A stretch of 64,000 nt of DNA, from contig CM019220.1 of the NCBI GenBank assembly GCA_009741485.1, positions 1,289,781 through 1,353,780 on the forward strand, in the 5' to 3' direction. The notes beneath the pieces are model-generated. The model was not told the origin of the DNA. It searched no databases and saw only the letters and a program-made list of their open reading frames with translations. Shown piece by piece: positions 8,882-22,900 of this stretch (position 1 is the stretch's first letter; every line of letters begins with the position of its first letter). Source of the stretch: Malurus cyaneus samueli (Eukaryota > Chordata > Aves > Passeriformes > Maluridae). A program made the position numbers and the translations under genes.

Positions 8882-10960
8882 AATGTAAATAGAGGATCTT
8901 ATAAAAATACCCAGGCAAGGGAAACTCTTCTCCCTTGATTTTGCACACTGCTCTTCACCTCATCTTCACACAAAAAGTTTTTTAAGGTTCTCTGTGTAAA
9001 GCCTTTCCCTCTTGGAAGACATCAAGAAACTCTTGAGGTAAAGAACTAAGAAACTGTTGAGGTAAAGACAAATTCAACATGCACAGCCCTGCAGAGGAGT
9101 TTATTTCTGAAATTCAGTATAAGATCTTTAACCTGGTGTAATCTGGAGTGAAAACACGGTTCTGTTTTTATGAAAAGAAGGATTTTTGGCAAATGTTATC
9201 TTTGGGCTTTGATTTAGAGTGCTAATAAATGTAATGGAAATTTTAGGAAGGGGAGAAGTTTCTGGTGAGGGGGAAATGAGCAGTGAGGACACATTGCTGA
9301 AGTTCCTGTGCTCAAGGAAGTTAAAATGAAAATGCACCTCGTGCCACAACTCCAGGAAACATAAATTAAAATTGAACAGTGCAAGGTTTGGAGTTTTTTT
9401 TTTTTTCAGTTCATTTCCCCACACAGACTGAAGTTCCTCCTGAGTACTTATTACCATTGGCAAACTACCAGACTTCTAATAGTAGTTAAAATCTTATTAT
9501 CAGCATAATTAACGTTTTATTTATGTTGTTGTGATGCCTGCTAAGGTCTCTTGAGCTGTGATAATATTTTTTTAATACTCTGAGAGTTACAGAAGTGCCC
9601 ATCTCATCAAAAAGCCCATCACCTGTGTGATGGGAGCAGGTTAGGGAATGGAAAACTGCCCTTTTTTCCAGTTAATCTTGGAGTTTGTTTTCTTCTTGTT
9701 TCTCTCTCTTGTGCTACAGAAATTTTGTGACACCAAAATTAATTTGAACAGGAGAAATGGCACTGTTTGTTTATCTCTACAAATAGCAAAAGGCAAATGA
9801 AAAGTTAGTCTAAGTCCAACATGTTTTCCCTTTTTTTTTTTCTTATATTGCCATAAAATCAAAGAATTCTGGATCAAGAATTATGGGGAAAATTAAGATT
9901 TCAACTTTGAAAGGAGATAAGTAGAGTGCATATGACATTATAGGGGGGAAAAGAAAATAATAAAGTTCAGAGGAAGTTTTACTGAAGTTCCACTTCAGTG
10001 GAAATATTCCTGAAATTGGAATTGCTGGATTTTTAACAGGTGAAATACAATTTTAGTCACGTTACAGTTCTCCCAGTTCAAAGGTGCAGTTTTCTGATTT
10101 AGAGGATCACACCCAAATCTGCTCCTTGATTTTTTTCCTGTGATACTGAAATCTATGATGTAGATTTGGCCAAGCATCCTGGTGTTCAATCAATCCTTAT
10201 TAATGAAACAATTTTAATTCTTGATGCGACATAAAGTTTGCAAAAATTGTGGACGATAAAATAATGTGGTGCAATGCCTTTTTTTTTTTTTAATTTAACT
10301 TCTGCAAGAAATGCAAATTAAAATTCTCCATGTGCAATTATGGAGTGGATGAAAACACAGGAACTTTAGGGAAATTGTGAGTGCCTTGGGGCTCTGCTCC
10401 TTCACTGAAGATCCAAGGATTCCTTGATGCACGAGTTGTATTATTTCAGATCTTATCTTCAGTTGTTATTGGAGATCTGACCAAGTGACTCATCAGCGCT
10501 CCAAAATGAGTTTTAGAGAAGCAAAATGCCAAAATTAAACACCCCAGACCAAAAAAAAAATATTGAGAAAGTCACACAAGGAGAGAGCTCACGGGCAGGT
10601 TTTGTTCTGTGACCATTCTGTTTCAGGGACTAATTTGCTGTTTCCTTTTTTTAAGGAAAATGAATAATTCCTGTATCTGTAATTTCTCTTTACCTATTGT
10701 GCTTTATAGAAATTTCTTTCCTCTTGTGGTCTTTTGTAGCAGTGGTTCGAGTTTTGATGGAGGGATGGTGTCAGAGGATTGTTTCAGTTTAATTTAGTTC
10801 AGAGTGAGGATTTTCCATGGAATTTAACACAAATGCTCCTTTTATGAGTGTGTTTAAGCTGAAATTACCTGTCCAGTCTCACCAGTTGCAAGGTGGGATC
10901 CTGGCAGGGATGGATGGACCCTAAAAACCCTTGACACCCCCCCTAAAATACCAAAACCAG
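8882..10960. other. Non-coding AT-rich stretch
   Basis: Several 10-14 base T or A runs occur (9399, 9832, 10281 and 10551 regions). No gene, RNA or repeat family is recognised. The segment just before the G-quadruplex (10918-10960) is strongly G-poor. Confidence 0.5.
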
Positions 10961-11001
10961 CCCAAACCCCTCCTCCCTTCCCTTTTCCCTTGCCCAAACC
11001 C
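10961..11001 (-). other. G-quadruplex motif (minus strand)
   Basis: The plus strand shows seven C-runs of three or four bases within 41 bp. The minus strand therefore reads as seven G-runs separated by loops of 2-4 bases, well inside the G3+N1-7 rule for a four-stranded structure. It is an isolated patch in AT-rich DNA. Confidence 0.85.
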
Positions 11002-11974
11002 AAACTCTGATATTTTAAATATTTAAACAGCACAGAGGGGTAAATCTTCTAAACAACACAAGGAGAATTAAGCAGGCAACTTCTCTGGGTAATAACAGAA
11101 AGTTTTGCAGCTAATTCTCTCCACATACTGTGCAGAAAATGAATCCCATAAAATACAAATAACTTCTCCCCGAGCACCTGTAGCTTCTTGCTAATATTTA
11201 AAATTTATTTGCGTTTCATTTAAATAAATTTTAAAATTGCCTCACGAGCTCTGTGTGCTTGAGTGTCCACACTGCTCCTGGAGAAGGAGTGGCTGTGGAA
11301 TAAAGTGCAAAGGTGAATAATAAATCACTTTTGTCTTGAAATTTTCATGGTCTCTCGTGCAGTCTGGCCACTGTTTCAGCCTGGGATAGATAAAAACAAA
11401 AATCCAAAGGCAGCTGAAAATAGTCCCAAATAGTGCGAGTTTAAAGTAAGAAAAAGGGTAAAAAACCTGGAAGAAGAAATAAGTGGTTTTGGTGTTGTTT
11501 TAGGAGGTGCACATACAAAATCCTTAAATCCGGGTCATTTTAATGAACATTTGTGGGTTTCTTGTGTTGTTACCCATTGGATTCCATTCTGTGCTCGACC
11601 TTCCCAAAATTAGGCTGTGCAGAGATGCTGTCCATGTGATTTAACCCTGCTGCCAGGACCAGCTGAGCCAAGCTCTTCAAGGAGGGGCAGTGCTCATGGC
11701 ATCTCTGCTGTTTCCAAGAGTTGATCTCTTAATTCATCGATTTAACTTTATTCTGTACCAAAAATCTGTGCTCTGAAGGTCAGCAGCGAGTAGGAGCAGA
11801 GGGAAGAGCATTACCCTTTCCAGAGGAAAAAAGGTCTCTCTTTTCTGGGAGAACTTTGCAGCTCTGTGCAAAGTTCAGGCAATTCTTTCTGAATTTCACT
11901 TGGAAATGAGAAATTTTCCAGCATCTTTTTCTTGACTTCATTTCTCTTTAAGGAAAATCTCCTGACAGACCTTA
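11002..11974. other. Non-coding, no recognised element
   Basis: Unique AT-rich sequence with no supported gene. Confidence 0.5.
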
Positions 11975-12092
11975 AACCCATCCCTGGCAGTGCCCAAAGC
12001 CAGGCTGGACAGGGCTTGGAACACCCTGGGCTGGTGGGATTAGATGAGCTTTAAAACCCCTTCCAACCCAAATTATTCTGTGATTTTGTGAT
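11975..12092 (+). mobile_element. CR1 LINE 3' fragment
   Basis: It contains 'ccatccctggcagtg', 'gccaggctggacagggcttg', 'gatgagctttaaaacccctt' and 'ccaacccaaattattctgtg', ending in a degenerate octamer-like tail. This is the second CR1 tail type in the window. It is 5'-truncated. Confidence 0.93.
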
Positions 12093-14480
12093 CTCATTTA
12101 CCTGTGGAAAGATTTTTCCAGAACAATACAATAAATAAATAAATTGCCGAGGTTTGTGCTCCCAGCACTGCTTACACCAAGTGATGAAATGGCTCATGGC
12201 ATTCCAGACCCAGCTTTAATCTTGCCCAGGGTAAGGTAGGCTCGTGTTATTTTATTTGACCCTCCTTTCATGTTGCCTTCAGTGCTCTGGTACGGAACCA
12301 ACCCAATCTAATTCAATTCAGCACCACTTTACCCTTCAGTCAGAGCAAACCTACAGTGAGCACACAAAGGCCACTGTGATGGTATCTCCTTTGATCTTCA
12401 GCTTGCTCAATCTACTTCCTACTGTGCTGGCTCACAATTTCATTTTAATAGTTAAGTAGTTTGGACATCATTAAAAGAACTGTGTCTGGAGGCAGTGATA
12501 TGGCACTGATCAGTTTGTCAAGTAATTCCATTAAAAAAAGTTCACAGCTCTGTCCTGATATAATGTAGAGAAAATGTCTCATTAAAAACAACTTTTGTAA
12601 AATACTTTCACCCATTTCAACTTAAAAAAAAATGAGGATAATTTCTGGAGACTCGCTCTTTCCAGTCTAATACATCATCTTCTTTTCATCTCCACTACTT
12701 CCTGCCTTTTTTTTTTTTTTTAGCAATTATTAATAATTTTGTTGCCCTGCTTAATTTTCATAAGTGGGCTCAAATGTATTTTTGGAAGCTGTGCTAACGA
12801 TGGCCTGGGTTATGGTTTGGGCTAAAGGCCTGTTCAGCATGGAAGTGGGGTCAAACATGAACCTCCCAGCCCTGGGTGAGACTGAACCCTATTCCTCCCT
12901 AACTGGGTGAATTCCACGAGCTCTGTAGCCTCACACCATGGCTGTGCCCACAAGAGGAGCCAGTGCTGTGTCTGCCAATGAAATAATCCCAGAATTCCCT
13001 AAATCCACGTCCCATCCACCACCTCAATCCATACAACTCCCCACTCTTCTTCCTCCAAGCTCTGCAAAATTTCCTACCTACCCATGCTAGAGATTTGCTC
13101 CAAAATTCACATAAATATTCTCAACCTACAAGTTTTTCTTTACATAGTTTGATTTTTTTTCCAAGTGATTTCCTTTCTCGACCATAATATAAATGTCAAC
13201 AAGGCAGTAACTATTTATTTCTTATGGTGAATTATTTCTCTTCGTGCCTGAGGTTCGGAGAAGTCAACCTGGGACAGAGTGACCAGTTTTTTGAGGCAGA
13301 TCCCACAATCTCTTCATCAAATCTCAAGAGATAATTTACCTACTGCACACTCTTTGGTGAAAGGTAGATTATTTGTTCGGTCTTTTAAATGCTAGAAAAC
13401 TTTTATTTCTAGGAAATTCAGTGTGTCGGCTCCGCTCTTACCTGTTGTATTTCTCAATAAGCCACATTCTCAAGCATTACACATGTAAATTGAGCAAGAA
13501 ATTTTTGATAATTTGAGCAGTGAGAGGGCTAAAAACTGGTTCCAAAATGCAGGTTATTGTCCCTGGATGAGAGCAGCAGGAGCAGGACGAGATGCTGGCT
13601 GACATGAGGAGGTGTAGGAGCTCTCTGTCTCCTAAGAGCAGGAGCAGCCAGCTTTGATCCCTGCGGAGAAAGGAGAGGAACAGAAGGGGACACAAAGTAG
13701 CTCCAGACCAATTTGCCTGAAGATGTGTCACTCTGCTTTATGTTCCTGCATTTGCACTGGGACCTGAACCTGTCTCTTGCATTAGCTGAGGGTTTCACAG
13801 ACAAGGGTGTTGCATGGGCTGAGAGTGAAAAAGGTGATTTGTAGGCACTGATGGTTGATTTTATCTGAGCTTAAAACATCATGTGCAGGCTGAAATTTAA
13901 TTCAGTATTAACATCCTGGTTTTTATAATTTTCACCTGCCACACACTTGTAACAGAATGTGTGCATTGAACATTTGTATTCTGAGCTTATTTGAAGAGAA
14001 ACTGCTGCCAGTGCTGCCTGCATGAATATTGAGGTTTGGTTTTGATGGCATTAAAATCAGTTCTTCATCCACGTTCTCTGATGAAGCTGTTTTGTCAGCT
14101 GGAAAAGAATAGATTTGAGAGGGTTTAAACAAAGTAGGAACAATTAACAATGAGCAAAGTCCATAGAACTTAGAGATGCTAAAACGAATGAAAGAATACA
14201 ATCAAAGGCGCTCGTCTGTAGTGTTGATTTTGCTTTTTTAAGAAGTTCTTTTAAAAATTCCTTAAAAAAATTGGAGCAGATCCTCAGTTTTATAATTTTG
14301 ATCTGTTTGAGCAGGTATACTCCACCTGCAAGGGCAGGAAATAATTGTCAATGCATAAACAAATGCGTCTCTCCAATTTCCCACCCTGAGGAAGACAAAA
14401 AAAAAAAAAAAAAAAGAAAAAAAGCGAGACAAACCCACAGAGAATACCTCGAGCCCTGGTATCTCTTAAAATAACAGCTG
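12093..14480. other. Non-coding stretch with short AATA and poly(T) runs
   Basis: It has an (AAAT)4 patch at about 12130-12145, a T run at about 12709-12721 and an A run of 20 at 14397-14416. No gene is recognised. Open frames at 13477-13804 and 13932-14201 show no domain. Confidence 0.5.
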
Positions 14481-14499
14481 AAAGAAGAAATTTGAAAGC

Positions 14500-14885
14500 A
14501 AAACAAAGAGATAAAGAAGCATCAGCCGCTCAAACCCCTTAGGTATTCTACCTTCCAGTGTGCGCCATCTGACTGACACACTTCTCCATATGCTGAGGAG
14601 GAGAAAGAACTATTCCCAGCTAACCCACAATTATGCCTTCATTATTTCTTTTTAATCTCCTCAGAGCTCCCATAGGGCCTCGTATTTGGTTAGATGAATG
14701 TCCCTGCAACAGCCCAACTCCGAGAGCTCTGCGAGTCTCCGTGAAAACTTTCATGTTATGCTTCGTGCAAATTCGGTCCGGAGCTATTTTTATCTTCCCC
14801 TCACTCTCTTTTCTCATCCCGTCATTAAATAAATTATTTTCAGGGCTGCTTTCAGTCACTGAAGGATCGGTTAGGATGGAATAGA
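14500..14885. other. Candidate conserved non-coding block A
   Basis: Unique sequence with retained CpGs (for example around 14690-14780) and balanced composition, unlike the flanking homopolymer-rich DNA. It resembles the texture of vertebrate conserved non-coding elements, but conservation was not measured. Overlapping open frames on both strands are typical of high-complexity non-coding DNA and are not taken as genes. Confidence 0.3.
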
Positions 14886-15129
14886 AATAAGAGATATTTC
14901 AGTAATTTTTTTTTTTCCCCAATGGTGCTTTTAGAGGTATTTGTATTTTTTTTTTTTTAAGATAAATTGATTTTTAGACATGAAGCAGGATTTGGACCAC
15001 TTACATAATTCTGTGCCAAAAATCCCTGGATTTCACTGGAAAAAAACTGTGTGACCTATTAGTCACGTTGAATGTGCTTCCCATATTTCACACTCTGCTC
15101 CATGCAGATCTAACGGAGATAAAAGGATA

Positions 15130-15480
15130 TAAACAGAGATAAGTATTTTTGCCTACCTATTCTGTCTGTAAAGTTATTTCGCTTGGGGGCCCAAAGTATG
15201 AGCAGTGTAGTATTAATATGGTGAAATTGCTACAATTATGTTGTACTCCCACATTACCTTTGATGTGATATTTTGCAAATTGTTCTGCGCAGAATTATTT
15301 CGCCATGGTTACATTGTAAATGTCATTTTGTGATGAGATACTTGGAGATGTATATAATGACTTATAATAAACTTTATGGAAGAATCATAAATAAGAGATT
15401 AAAATCTTATAGATTGCCATGGTTTTTTTTGCATCCTTTTTCTGTACCACCTGTCCTGGTTGCTTGGATTTGAACATTAT
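15130..15480. other. Candidate conserved non-coding block B
   Basis: High-complexity AT-rich sequence with no repeat signature, several TAAT/ATTA cores and a 'ctgcgcagaattatttcgcc' segment. Candidate enhancer by texture only. Confidence 0.28.
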
Positions 15481-17750
15481 CTTTCTTTTGCAATTCAGAG
15501 TTTACTTGGCAAACTTTGTGCTGAAAGAAGGTGACGGAAGGACAGGGCTGGCTCTTGTCGCTTCATGCCCTTGATTTTGTGCTCAGCAAAGCATTCAAAT
15601 CTTCCTTTGGCTTCCAGATCATTGTTTTTGATTGTTAAATCAAAATTCTGTCTCTGGTCTCAACTTCTGTCAGGTTTCTAACCAAAACCCAGTTAGAATC
15701 TCATGTTTTCTGTGGTGGGGGCCAAGAAAATGAATTAATAATCTATCTTAGATTTTGTAACTTTAAGGTATCATTTTTGTAGTTGCAGACAGATGACTTA
15801 TGATGATTTAGAGCATTGGTCTCTTCAGGTCCTTAGCAGTTTCATGAGAATTAACTTCTTACTCCCTGTTCATCTTGAATATAGAAAATAAAAATGCAGG
15901 AATTGGATCCCCAAAGGACGTTTTACATCAAGAAACACGAAAGCCCAAACACGCCAAAATATGGGAAGTATTGACTGGAATAATCGTGTGTGAGGAAGAA
16001 GATGAAAAAAAAAATTAAAAATAAAAGAACAGCAATTACAGTACATTGAAAAGACCACATTTCTGCATTTCCAGAAACTTAAAGAAGAAATCAAAACCAC
16101 ATTTGTGGTTTTACTGCTAACTGGAAGCAGGAGAGTATCACTTCTCTGGAGCAGGGTCAGACAGAACCTTTTACTGTGGCTTGCGGATGAAGGCTGCAGA
16201 AATACACTTAATGGGCTGAGAAAGAGGGTGTTGAAAATAGATCCACGAATGATAATTTGAAAAAGAAGTTGCCAGTCCCAATAACTTTCTCAAACCCACA
16301 TCTTGGAAAGCATTTGTGCTATTTTTGGAGCATTATGAAGTCCATCAAAAAGTGCAATCAGCTTTGAACGCAATAAAATAAAAATCAGGTTTGCAATTAT
16401 GGTCTGGTTAAAATCTTCAAAAAGTGGGGAAAGTTTCTCCATGAGAGAGGATTTATAATGGCTTTTGTAATGGAAGATGTCAGTAGCTATTGGTAATCTT
16501 TGTATTTCATTAAGAGTAATTGTCTCAAGGTGTTTTACTGCGCCATCCTTAGTAAAATTTTATTTCATTTTTTTTCCAAGTGCATTAAAGCCCTTAATTT
16601 AAGTGTTTAAAGGACATTTTGTTCCCTTAGATACATGCTGAAAGAATTAAAGATAAGTGAATAAGATCAAGATGTGTTTATCAGGCCATAAAACTACCTT
16701 GAACTTGTCGTGGAATGCTGCTAATGAGGAAGGAACCACAATCAGATATAAAAAGTTGCAATTATGGGGCAGGATTTGCCCCCTTCTGCTGCTTCCATGA
16801 TGTGCTGATGAGGTTCTGGTGTGGAGCCATCCCTGGAATTTCTGCTTTGGATAAGTGAGGAACTATCCAGATTGAAGATGCTGTAGGTAAGGCTGGGCCG
16901 GCAGGAAGGGTGGTGTTTTATGCTGATAAACCCTTTTTAGGTGGCCATTTCAAATGTGTGTCACAGCCCCCCCGGGCCCTACCTTGCTGCTGTCCCCAGC
17001 TGCCTTTGGGATGGGATTCTGGAAGTTGATATTGTCCCTGTTCCTGTGATTCCATGGGACGTTACCGTTGCTGGTGGGGTTTGTGGGTTGCAGCAGCCTT
17101 TGGAAAGCCAAACATGAATATCCAGCATTCCCAGCATTCAGTGTGGATGATTTCTGACACCTTTGCCCAGGTTTTTGGGGTTTATTTGGTGATGGTGTTA
17201 ATCCAGCAATCGCTTCTCTCCCAAGTTCATTCCTACCCCCAGGCTCAGTCTCTTAAGGACACACTGTGAACCGATGCTTAATTAACCACCTGCCTCCCCA
17301 ATAAGAGCTCATCCAGTGCAATCCTGAAGGGGCTCCTGGTGGAGGAAAACCCATGTTTTTAATTATAATAACTCATTTTATATTGTTTCAGCACTCTCTG
17401 TGTCATAGGCAGGGTGGGGGAATGGTATCTCAGCGATTTTTTAGTTTAAAACACAGGTGTTGGAGATGAAAGATGACTTTGAAGGAGTTAACTGAGATGT
17501 GCCAAGTGAGTAAAATCAGATCAGTCTTTAAATTATTCTATTTTTTTCTTTGTCATGAACCAAGATTACCTTAGCATTTACAAGTTGAATCTTCAGCCAG
17601 AGAGCCACAATCTGTGGGCTTTAAACCCAGACTCTTGGCCGCTGCTCCAACTCAAGCACCCCTCACTTTGTTTAAAGCTCAAGCGCTCCAAATCAAATAG
17701 CCACAGCAAAATTAGGTTTTCAGACTTGGCAGTGGGATAGATTCAATGAA
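15481..17750. other. Non-coding, no recognised element
   Basis: Unique sequence. The part at 16780-17340 is somewhat more GC-rich and could be a very old repeat, but I recognise no family. Confidence 0.45.
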
Positions 17751-17759
17751 ATTTCTGTT

Positions 17760-18520
17760 TAAAGTTGTGCCGTGAGGGCGATGTTACGAGCTGGCATGGA
17801 GTGACCCCTCCATGTTGGGTGGAGAACGTGATTCGTGGGGCCGAATTTTGGGGCACAGCCATCGAGTGACGCTCACAGATAATTTTACCACTTTTTTCAG
17901 CCTAAATACCTCAGAATCCACAAAGACAGCTCCTAGACAAAGGGGACACCGCCATAGATTTCTCCCTTCATAATGACAGGAACATCTCTCTCCGTATTAC
18001 TCAGCTAATGAAGGAATAGATCTGCCGCCAAGTTCCTGGGAGGCTCATTTTCTTGAGTACAGTAGTAAAAGTTAGCTGATGGATGACCTAAACTGCTTAA
18101 TGCTTCCACTTATAACTTCTGAGCAGCAAGGCGTAGCTGGGAGAGAGCTGAAGGAGCGATCCTCGGGAGGCCCCAGTGTCCTTGTAGGTTGTCAGAGTCA
18201 ATGAGCCAGGTTTATTTCAAATGGCTCCTTAAATGAACATTTATTTTGTGCCAGTAACACGTTTTTGATTAACAGCTCCTTTTGACTAATTTGCTTCCCA
18301 AAACAGCCCAATAAAGGACTCGTTTAAAACATAATTAAAAGCATGTTATTGCTAGTAGTTAATACTGATTAAAACAGGCATTAAGACAATTATCGTTGAA
18401 GGGAAGTAAGCACCCCGTAGTCAGTATAGAATCCGTTCTTACAGTTTTTATGCATTGCATACACAAGTGGGCTGCCTGCCAAACGTGCAGGAGTTCTGAT
18501 TCTGCACAAAATTGTATCAA
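17760..18520. other. Candidate conserved non-coding block C
   Basis: A long, repeat-free stretch containing many homeodomain-like TAATTA/TTAAT cores (18270-18400) and scattered CpG. It looks like developmental regulatory DNA. Inference from texture only. Confidence 0.32.
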
Positions 18521-19798
18521 AATTTGATTCTAATTAATTTTTTTTTAATGGACAAGCAGCCTGACAATATTTACGTTGAGTTATTTGGATTTGGGCTTTT
18601 AGAACTGACATTGAAGTTCAAGTTGCCACTTCTTGCCTGGTTACCGAATTGACTCGTAAGAAAAAAAGTGTCCCTGTGACTCTGCCTTGTGTTGGAATTT
18701 AAAGGATGGGATTTCTTAACCTGGGCTTCAGGTTTTGCGTCTTTATTTTCAGGTCTCTGCAGCTTCAGATTGTAAATTAATTGATTTTTTTTAAATTAAA
18801 AAGCAAAACACACTCAAATTATTGACTGGCAGAGGTGGGAGTTATTGGAGCTGCAGAGAAGGAAGCTAGTTGGAAAATTTTGAAGTCTCAATGTTTTGTA
18901 GTGCTATTTTTTAATTTGTTTATTTGGTGGTTTTGGCTGTATTTTGGTGGGGGTTATGTTTTTTCAGGGTTTTTTTACTTTGCATTTTTTTTAATGTGCT
19001 TGAGGGGATTTGGGGGATTTTTTTTTTGTAGCTGAGTGCACAGGTTTTGCTTCAAATATATCCTGAACTCCTCAGAAAATTCACAGAGAAATAATGTCAT
19101 GCTCTTCTTATTAAAATAATGGAACATTTTCCATCAGAGTGAAAAATCAAGGGTAACTTTTTAGGATAAAGGGCTTTAATTATGACCCTGTAGCTTTGTA
19201 TACAATTGTATCAAAAGAAAACATTAAAATATGTTTTTCACCACTTCAATTTTTTATGTGAAAATTTTACTTGACATTTAACACTTGTATTTCTGTTTTG
19301 AACACCTTAATTCCTTCAATTCTCAGCTGCATTCTGTATTATGCTTTGTAGCATAGAAAAGTACATATTCCCTGTAATTCAGTTTAATTTAACAAATTTC
19401 TAAGATTGGATGAAGACTTTTGAGGCTATTTTTAAGTCACTTCATCTGCAGTTGGAAATTTTGAGGGATTTCAACTAAGGAGATGTTTTCAGCATTGATT
19501 TCAGCATTTTCTGCCTTACCCCAATGTAGTATTAATATTGAAGAGCATCCAAAATTATTATAAAAGGCCTTTAAAACTGACTCAGGGAAATTGTTTTCTT
19601 ATTTCCAAATGTGCATTTGATTATGTCCAGGTTTGGGGTTTTTTCCTAATTAAAAAAAGGAAATTAAAATATACTAAAGGTTATTTAGCACATAGTTTTA
19701 CACCTTTGCCTGTAGAGGTTTTCACAGTAATATCAGCTAAAAAAAAAAGTAAACTATTTTTTTCTCATATTTTAGCACTTTTAGGGACTGAAGGAAAA
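18521..19798. other. Non-coding AT-rich stretch
   Basis: T-rich and G/T-rich patches (18895-19030) and A runs. No supported gene. Confidence 0.5.
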
Positions 19799-19970
19799 GC
19801 CAGAGCTTCTCTGGGCAGCCTGTGCCAGGACCTGGCCACCCTCACAGGGAAGAATTAATTCTTCATTATAAATTATTACATTTGATATTATAATATCACA
19901 TCTAAACCTCCTCTTTTCCAGCTTAAAACCATTCCCTCTTGTCCCATCACTGCATTCCCTCTTCCTTAAG
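19799..19970 (-). mobile_element. CR1 LINE 3' region fragment
   Basis: It shows the classic reverse-complement CR1 series: 'cttctctgggcagcctgtgc', a 'ccaccctcacagggaagaat' block, 'tctaaacctcctcttttcca' and 'aaaaccattccctcttgtcc'. The terminal part with the octamer tail is missing, so it is truncated at both ends. A short AT-rich stretch interrupts it at about 19860-19895. Confidence 0.93.
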
Positions 19971-22900
19971 CCAACCCACACAAAACCTGAAGTTTTCTCT
20001 GGAAAAACTTGATTTTGTTCCACTGTAGGACCTCACTGCCCTCCCTGTTTGGAGGCTGAACCAGTGCTCAAGGTGGAAAGACAAATTCATTCTGTTGAAG
20101 AGCAAAAATCATAACTATGACTTTGCATATAATTAAAATCTCATAAATATCTTTTGCACTTCCCTCCTTATTTTTCAGAAAATATCAGATGTGGATGTAA
20201 TCCTCTCACGGGAACCAATATCTCTCTGTTTATCTGCTTTAATTAAACTGTTTGTTAATTCTTGGGAATAAAGAAGGGGAAAGGAAAAAAAAATTATTCA
20301 GCCAGTATAGTTTAATGGATTTTTAACAATGACAGATTGAAAAGCGACGAAAAATAAATAATACAGTTGTTAAAACTAATAATGTTACAAAGGTAAAAAG
20401 ACATCCCTGTAGGCCAGGAGAAGAATTAACACAAAGAGACAAATCCCAACCACCCTGCAATCAAAGAGTAGCCAGCTTTCTTCTTTTCCCACTAGATGGT
20501 CTGGCAATTAATAGCCCATTTGCAAGAACATCTGAGGAGAGTGGGGCAGGACTGGAGGAGAAAAATCCCAAGGATTTGAAATCATAGTAAATACTAAGGG
20601 GAAGTTGGATTTAGCTGTGGACTAAATGTGAAATTTGGGGGTTTGGTGGTAAATTATGAATTATGGGTTTCTATAGCTCTTGCAAACGGCCCTGGTGACA
20701 GGAGGGGGAGAAGCGAGGAAGGGAAAAGGGGCAGACAGACATAATTGGAGATTTTGGGGAGGAATGGTTTCAGCAGACTGCAGAGGTGAAATTATTGCAG
20801 TGGATAAGAGAGATATTGATATGGAGCCATTGACACGGATCTATTGCTGGCACAAAATGCTGGGGACTTTTAGAGCTCCTTCTGACCTTCCTGTGGAATA
20901 AGGAGAACAATTCCATAGGAAAAAGAATGAGAAAAAGCATCAATTTTTGTAGGGAATACAAAAAATTGAATAAACTTTTCTGTTTCCTAAGAGCTGTGGA
21001 GGCAGGAAAAGCCAGGATTGGAGATGTTTTTAAAGAGGGGGATGAATTTGCTGGCCTGGGGACCACATGGAGCTGTGAGAGGGACAATGTGGGGTGGTGG
21101 CAGTTCCTGGCAGTGTCCCTGGATGCCACAAGGACAGCCTGGCTGCAGAGGGAATCGAGCAGGCCTGGCAGGTGGTGGCACAAAGGTCCAAATGTCCCCA
21201 CTCATGCCAGGAGGCTCCTGAGAGCAGCAGGAGTGTCAAGCACCAGGCAGGTCCCAAAGCTGCCAGGATCTTTGTAGGGATGAGAGAGAATCCCACAAAA
21301 TTTCCTGCAAATGACTCAAATCAGATAAAATAAAACCCACAAACAAGGACAGAGAGAGACAGCAGAGCAGAAACCTTTCTGCTTCAGCCCTGCCTGCCCC
21401 CGTCACTTGGAGCTTTCTCCATTTGAAAGTGAAATTTCTAATTTTATTCAAATAAAGCCCGGCTTTCTTGTGTTTAAAAGACTTCTGGTCTGTGGGGATC
21501 TCACTGTAGGTGATGGCTTCAGCAGATCCACTTCAAAGCTTTGGCGGATTCCGTGTCCTATCAGAGCAGGCACTAATTAGTGGAGCTGAGGGCCCAATTC
21601 CTGGGGGACAGAACCCAACTGATACAATAGCATTATACTGGAATTAGTCCACTACACCAAAAGAATAAAACCTGCATAGGCAGAACTCGGTGGCAAATTT
21701 CTAGTCAATTCCAGTAAATATAGGATTGGGAATTAATGAAGAGATTGGGAAAAAAAAAACCAACAAACCCCAAAACCTTGTGGTTATTCTAGAATTGCAA
21801 AGAAAAAGATCTGGAGCTCTTTTATATCAGAAGGGGAAGAAAATGTTTGCTGAACAACTCACAGAGTATGAGAATTTTAAGACATTCTCATATTTGCTCA
21901 ACATAAAAGAAAGCAGGAGATGTATAATGTGTGTATATAAACATATAAAAAGGGCATTTTTCTCTTGTATACAGAAGAGGAGGGGGAAAAAAGGAGTGAT
22001 ATGTGAAAGGAAACAGGTGGGCAAAGATGGTGCACAGTAGAATAAACTCATTATTTGCCATTTGAACGTGCGGGATTGCTGCTGATGTCAGATGCATTTA
22101 GCATTTTACCAACCTATTAGAGGAGAAAACGAAGAGCATCTGTCTTAAAACTTCCAAACAGAAATAAAACAGAGAGGGAAAGCTCTGAAAGTTTGTGCTT
22201 TGATACCTTTGCTTCCCCACCACTCAGCAAGCAATTGCAGATTGAAATGTTTGAGATCTCCTTGGTGTGGCAAGGCTTCCCAGCTCCTTGCAGGATAACA
22301 AGGAGATGGATTTGTTGAGACGTTTTAGGAGGGGAGTGCTTTTGGAAGGGGAAATTGGATGCTGAGCTTTTGTTGTGATAGCTCTAAGACTCTGTATTTT
22401 GGCTTCGAGTTCTGAGACTCCATTTGAAGAAGGGGGGAAAGGGGAGAAAGCAGCAGAAATTATTCAGGTGTCAAACAAAAGTCTCTTCCAAGAATAAGAT
22501 TTATTTCACTCCGTAACCCCTTGCCAGAAGTTTGTGTTTTTGGGAAATGAAAATTTCTGTCTTGGTGGTATTAGTAAAGCAAAACCAGCTGAGCACATTC
22601 AAACAATGGACAGAGTATGTCTCTGCTAATTTTGAATTTTCTGGCTTTTGTCACTGTATGTCACAACTATAATTATTATTTAAACATAGAGATGAACTGC
22701 AAAACAGAAATGAAACTTTAGCTGAGAAATGTATGAAAGAAAAGTTCCTGCTAAGCTGTGGAAACTCCAGCACAGCTACACATTTTAATTTATCCTTGTT
22801 TAAAATTCTGCCTCTGCCATCTGCAATTACCCCAGTGCAACGAGATTACCCCAATGAAATGTTTATTTATCTGCAAAAAATAAGTTTACACGGTGGTTAC

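Noticed and set aside
20680..21451. Cluster of overlapping open frames on both strands
   Set aside because: No domain, no splice context, and equal openness on both strands. This is consistent with balanced base composition rather than coding.
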